In this document: positions 61,224-64,000 of the stretch, in pieces
How positions within the stretch are numbered: position 1 is the first letter of the stretch
Layout of the letters: every line of letters begins with the position of its first letter
Assembly (NCBI RefSeq): GCF_022581195.2
Contig: NC_061454.1
Location: 9,114,001 to 9,178,000, forward strand
Direction of reading: 5' to 3'
Length of the DNA stretch: 64,000 nt
Origin: Helicoverpa zea
Taxonomy: Eukaryota > Arthropoda > Insecta > Lepidoptera > Noctuidae
Notes under the pieces: generated by a model
Told to the model about the DNA's origin: nothing
The model's input: the letters and a program-made list of their open reading frames with translations, nothing else
The model's database searches: none
Made by a program: the position numbers and the translations under genes

Positions 61224-64000
61224 ACTACGTACCTAGTTTCTAATTTTACGCAGATATTATTTTTACTCAGAATTGGGGAGTCCTCAGGATATTTTTGGAA
61301 TTATCCGGTCGAAGTTCTTAATCGCGGCTTATTATGAGGCACAAAATGTCGTCACGTAGCAAAAAAGAGTTATGGTCGTAGAAATTATTTTTCGTCCCGT
61401 GAAGGCAAATCTGCAACTCAATGAAAATGAACGTGAAGATTTTCAAAATGTACCGTAAGCAGCGGGAGCAAGCTAGGGCGACGCAGTGAACGTAGGTACA
61501 TGCACGTTGCAGTCGTCACAAGAGCCCTAACGAGTGCCGAGGCGGACTCGTCTCGCTCGTCGCGTTGGGCCGCGGCCGCGGACCACCCTCTTGCATTTAT
61601 TCATGTCGTTACCGCTAACGATAATTTTATCGTGTGCTCATTTGCCGGCGCCAGTCTCACGGCCATCCGTCAGCGAGTCCAAATCGACAATTTGTGCAAC
61701 ACTAAAAACTTTATTGCGACATAATTGACCCCGGTTGTAAATAACCCTCGACCGCGACATTTTATTGCAGGCTTATTTTGTACTAGTTAGGCGATAAAAT
61801 TTTTAGAGATATCATTCGATAGCATTAGGCCTTTGTTTTTATGGAGGGTGGGGTTTTAGACGGACTCGTGATTTTACACTCTTCTGTCATTAAAATCTCA
61901 GAGTCATAAGATATTTTTTTTATCTATAGATTAATACTACAATAATAAAAATAGATGAGTACCTTTTGAAGACACTTTCATCATAGTTTCATGTTACTGA
62001 TTATGCTAGGTAATCAGTACAGTACCTGTTACAAGTTCAAGATACCCAAACGTAGCACAATGCAAATTATAGAAGCTCACTGTGAATTTTAAACATCTAT
62101 TTCAAAAATATTCTATTCAAGTAGAATTTCCGACAAAAGCTTCTTGTAAATTCCTCTCCGAATGGTGTAGGTAGGTAATTGAATAGCAGCAGAAGCCAGT
62201 GCTCGGTAGTTAAGGACGTGGCCGGCACCGCACGGCGGCGCAGCGGCTACGGCATAATTGCACAAACTTTCATGTGCTTCGCATACATTTTCATAATTAA
62301 AGGGGCAGTTCGCACCAACTGGCGAAACTTATTTATAGCCACTTACCTCAATAATACTAGTTTGTCTTGTTGTACATCAATTACCAACTTGTACAGTGCT
62401 ATATATGACACAAATTATGATTTCATTTTCATGCAGATAAAATGAGTGCCGCGACATTGTGTTTTATTTTAAGGAAAGTACTTAGCTCCCTTCTCTTGAT
62501 GAGTCTTTCATTATGAGGATATAATCGCAAAGAAAACCAACTTAGAATCTCATCGAATTCTAGTGACGTATTTATTTGCATTTTACTTTTGAATTATTTC
62601 CTATTCAAAACCAAAATATTAAATCGTTGTGCATGTGCGAACCGTTGATTAATGGCACAAGCTCATATAATATTAATTTGTGCAAAAATATATCAGATTC
62701 CAGGTATTATATATTTATCATATATGAGAAATCGAGCAGAACTATGTTTCTCATTCAATTATCAAAAGAATAAAGATATAAATATAGCTATTTAATGAGC
62801 AAGAACACAAACGAAAAGAAACAAAAACAGAAAGGGTGAACTAGAATAAACAACGAAGACTGGAGTTACCTAATGAACTCGTGAAAATTTGGCGCAGGGT
62901 GTACACGAGGGGTTGCTTATTAGATATTCTCATCTCGCAAGCTAAGTCCAGCGGCCGCGGCATACGGGACATGGTTTTATAAATATGACACATGACTGTA
63001 GCGTGACATCGTATAAAATAATTTCTCATTTAGTAGTAGTAGCTGAGAAAATGTTTTGCATTACGTACCGATTTACAAATAAGTACCGATAGTAAGTGGA
63101 CCAATTCGAAAGAAGAGTGGGCTAAGCTAACATTAGCTTAAAACAACATCGGGATCGCATAATTTTCAAGCACGACTCGTAGCCATAACAAGGAAAATGT
63201 TAAAGGAAGGTCTTTTCACAAACCCGAAATAAATATCTCGCTTTTCCATTAAGGACATAAAAGCAATTCCGCGAGAGTCGAATAATAACGAGGGGCAGCG
63301 TTGTCCAGCCGTGGCCTCCTCCAATTTTTATTTGCATCGCGTGGCGCGTCTCGGGTTCGGCCTCGCTCGCCTCGATTGCCCCAATAATCGCTATTGTGTG
63401 GTCCGCGACGTTTACAGCGCTCTCGGGCTCCGCCACCTAGTCAAGTTGGCGTGCTTGCTACATATAGCTGTGCGACCCGGGTGCCCCAGCGGCGGCCCCG
63501 CACCGCGCCCGTGCCTGCCCTACGCGCCGCTTGCTACCGGCTCTGTCGTGCAACTCGGAATTGCATGCGCTCAAGAAAACTTTTACCTTTGAGAAATTCC
63601 AATCGCTTCGACGTGCTCTCGATGAAAACTTGCAAATAACCAGATATGTAACTGTTACAATTGGCAATCTATTGCTACAATATTTCTACTGTCGATGTTG
63701 TAGAATAAGTGAAAATAAACAGTTATGATTATTTGGTATAAATTGAAATAAATTATTTGAAATAATATAAAGTATTTACATTAATTGAAGCCAAAACCAG
63801 ATTAATGCAATCGAATTGAATCAACTGCAAAAAAGGTGAAGGTACATACGCCAGCACATCAAGCTACTCTAAAAATGTGAACTTGTTCAAATCAACAAAG
63901 AACCTTAAGAGATAAAGTTGAAAATCTGACAAAGAAATTTGATAGACTTTAGTTGCTTGATGTGCTACCGGCCGTATAAAGCGGTGAAGGTACAAAATGG
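61224..64000. other. AT-rich intron with GC islets
   Basis: Islets lie at 61540-61690, 62200-62250 and 63290-63560. Overlapping open frames in the last follow from base composition and show no domain. No mib1 exon was seen on the minus strand up to the right edge. Confidence 0.45.

Noticed and set aside
1..64000. Mef2-type sites (CTATTTATAG near 58711, TTATTTTTAG near 30880 and 59085) as muscle control elements
   Set aside because: This loose AT-rich consensus is expected many times by chance in such AT-rich DNA, and none is close to the candidate promoters.

Overview
The window is animal nuclear DNA, almost certainly from a moth (Lepidoptera). The evidence is AT-rich, intron-dominated sequence, GT-AG spliced exons, two exact insect microRNAs, and repeat families typical of moths: a SINE body with a (GAT)n tail, RTE and jockey-group LINEs, and repeats beginning TACTAGCTGTTGCCC. 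The order Lepidoptera is an inference from these repeats; nothing here identifies the species.

Only one protein-coding gene is convincingly present. Positions 1-1767, minus strand, hold five consecutive exons of mind bomb 1 (mib1), the E3 ubiquitin ligase of Notch-ligand endocytosis. They encode ankyrin repeats, the first two RING fingers and the linker after them. The reading phase is continuous across all four introns. The C-terminal catalytic RING lies beyond the left edge. The N-terminal MIB/HERC2, ZZ and earlier ankyrin exons are not visible in the window, so everything from 1768 rightwards appears to be one mib1 intron of more than 62 kb.

That intron carries, on the opposite (plus) strand, the muscle microRNA genes mir-1 (mature 8738-8759) and mir-133 (mature 26934-26955), in that transcription order. 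In vertebrates the mir-1-2/mir-133a-1 pair likewise sits antisense in an intron of MIB1 in the same order, so this looks like a deeply conserved host-gene/microRNA arrangement, here stretched to 18 kb between the two hairpins. GC-rich promoter-like blocks and splice-site-like signals precede each hairpin (3.5-3.8 kb, 8.0-8.6 kb, 25.4-26.6 kb) and are candidates for promoters and exons of the noncoding primary transcript.

The rest is transposon-derived DNA and AT-rich intron. It contains a 5'-truncated RTE LINE with a 12-bp target-site duplication (39964-41931) and a 5'-truncated jockey-group LINE (about 56201-58597, minus). Two near-identical 2.8-kb repeats lie in direct orientation at 20.6-23.5 kb and 49.5-52.3 kb, each containing a nested SINE piece and a GC-rich foldback element. 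A 1.9-kb element has 39-bp terminal inverted repeats (42550-44449), and a foldback MITE lies at 60708-60900. A frameshifted THAP-domain exon (15886-16073), several SINE copies and LINE tails complete the mobile DNA. Scattered through the AT-rich DNA are about twenty short GC-rich islets that look like candidate regulatory elements.
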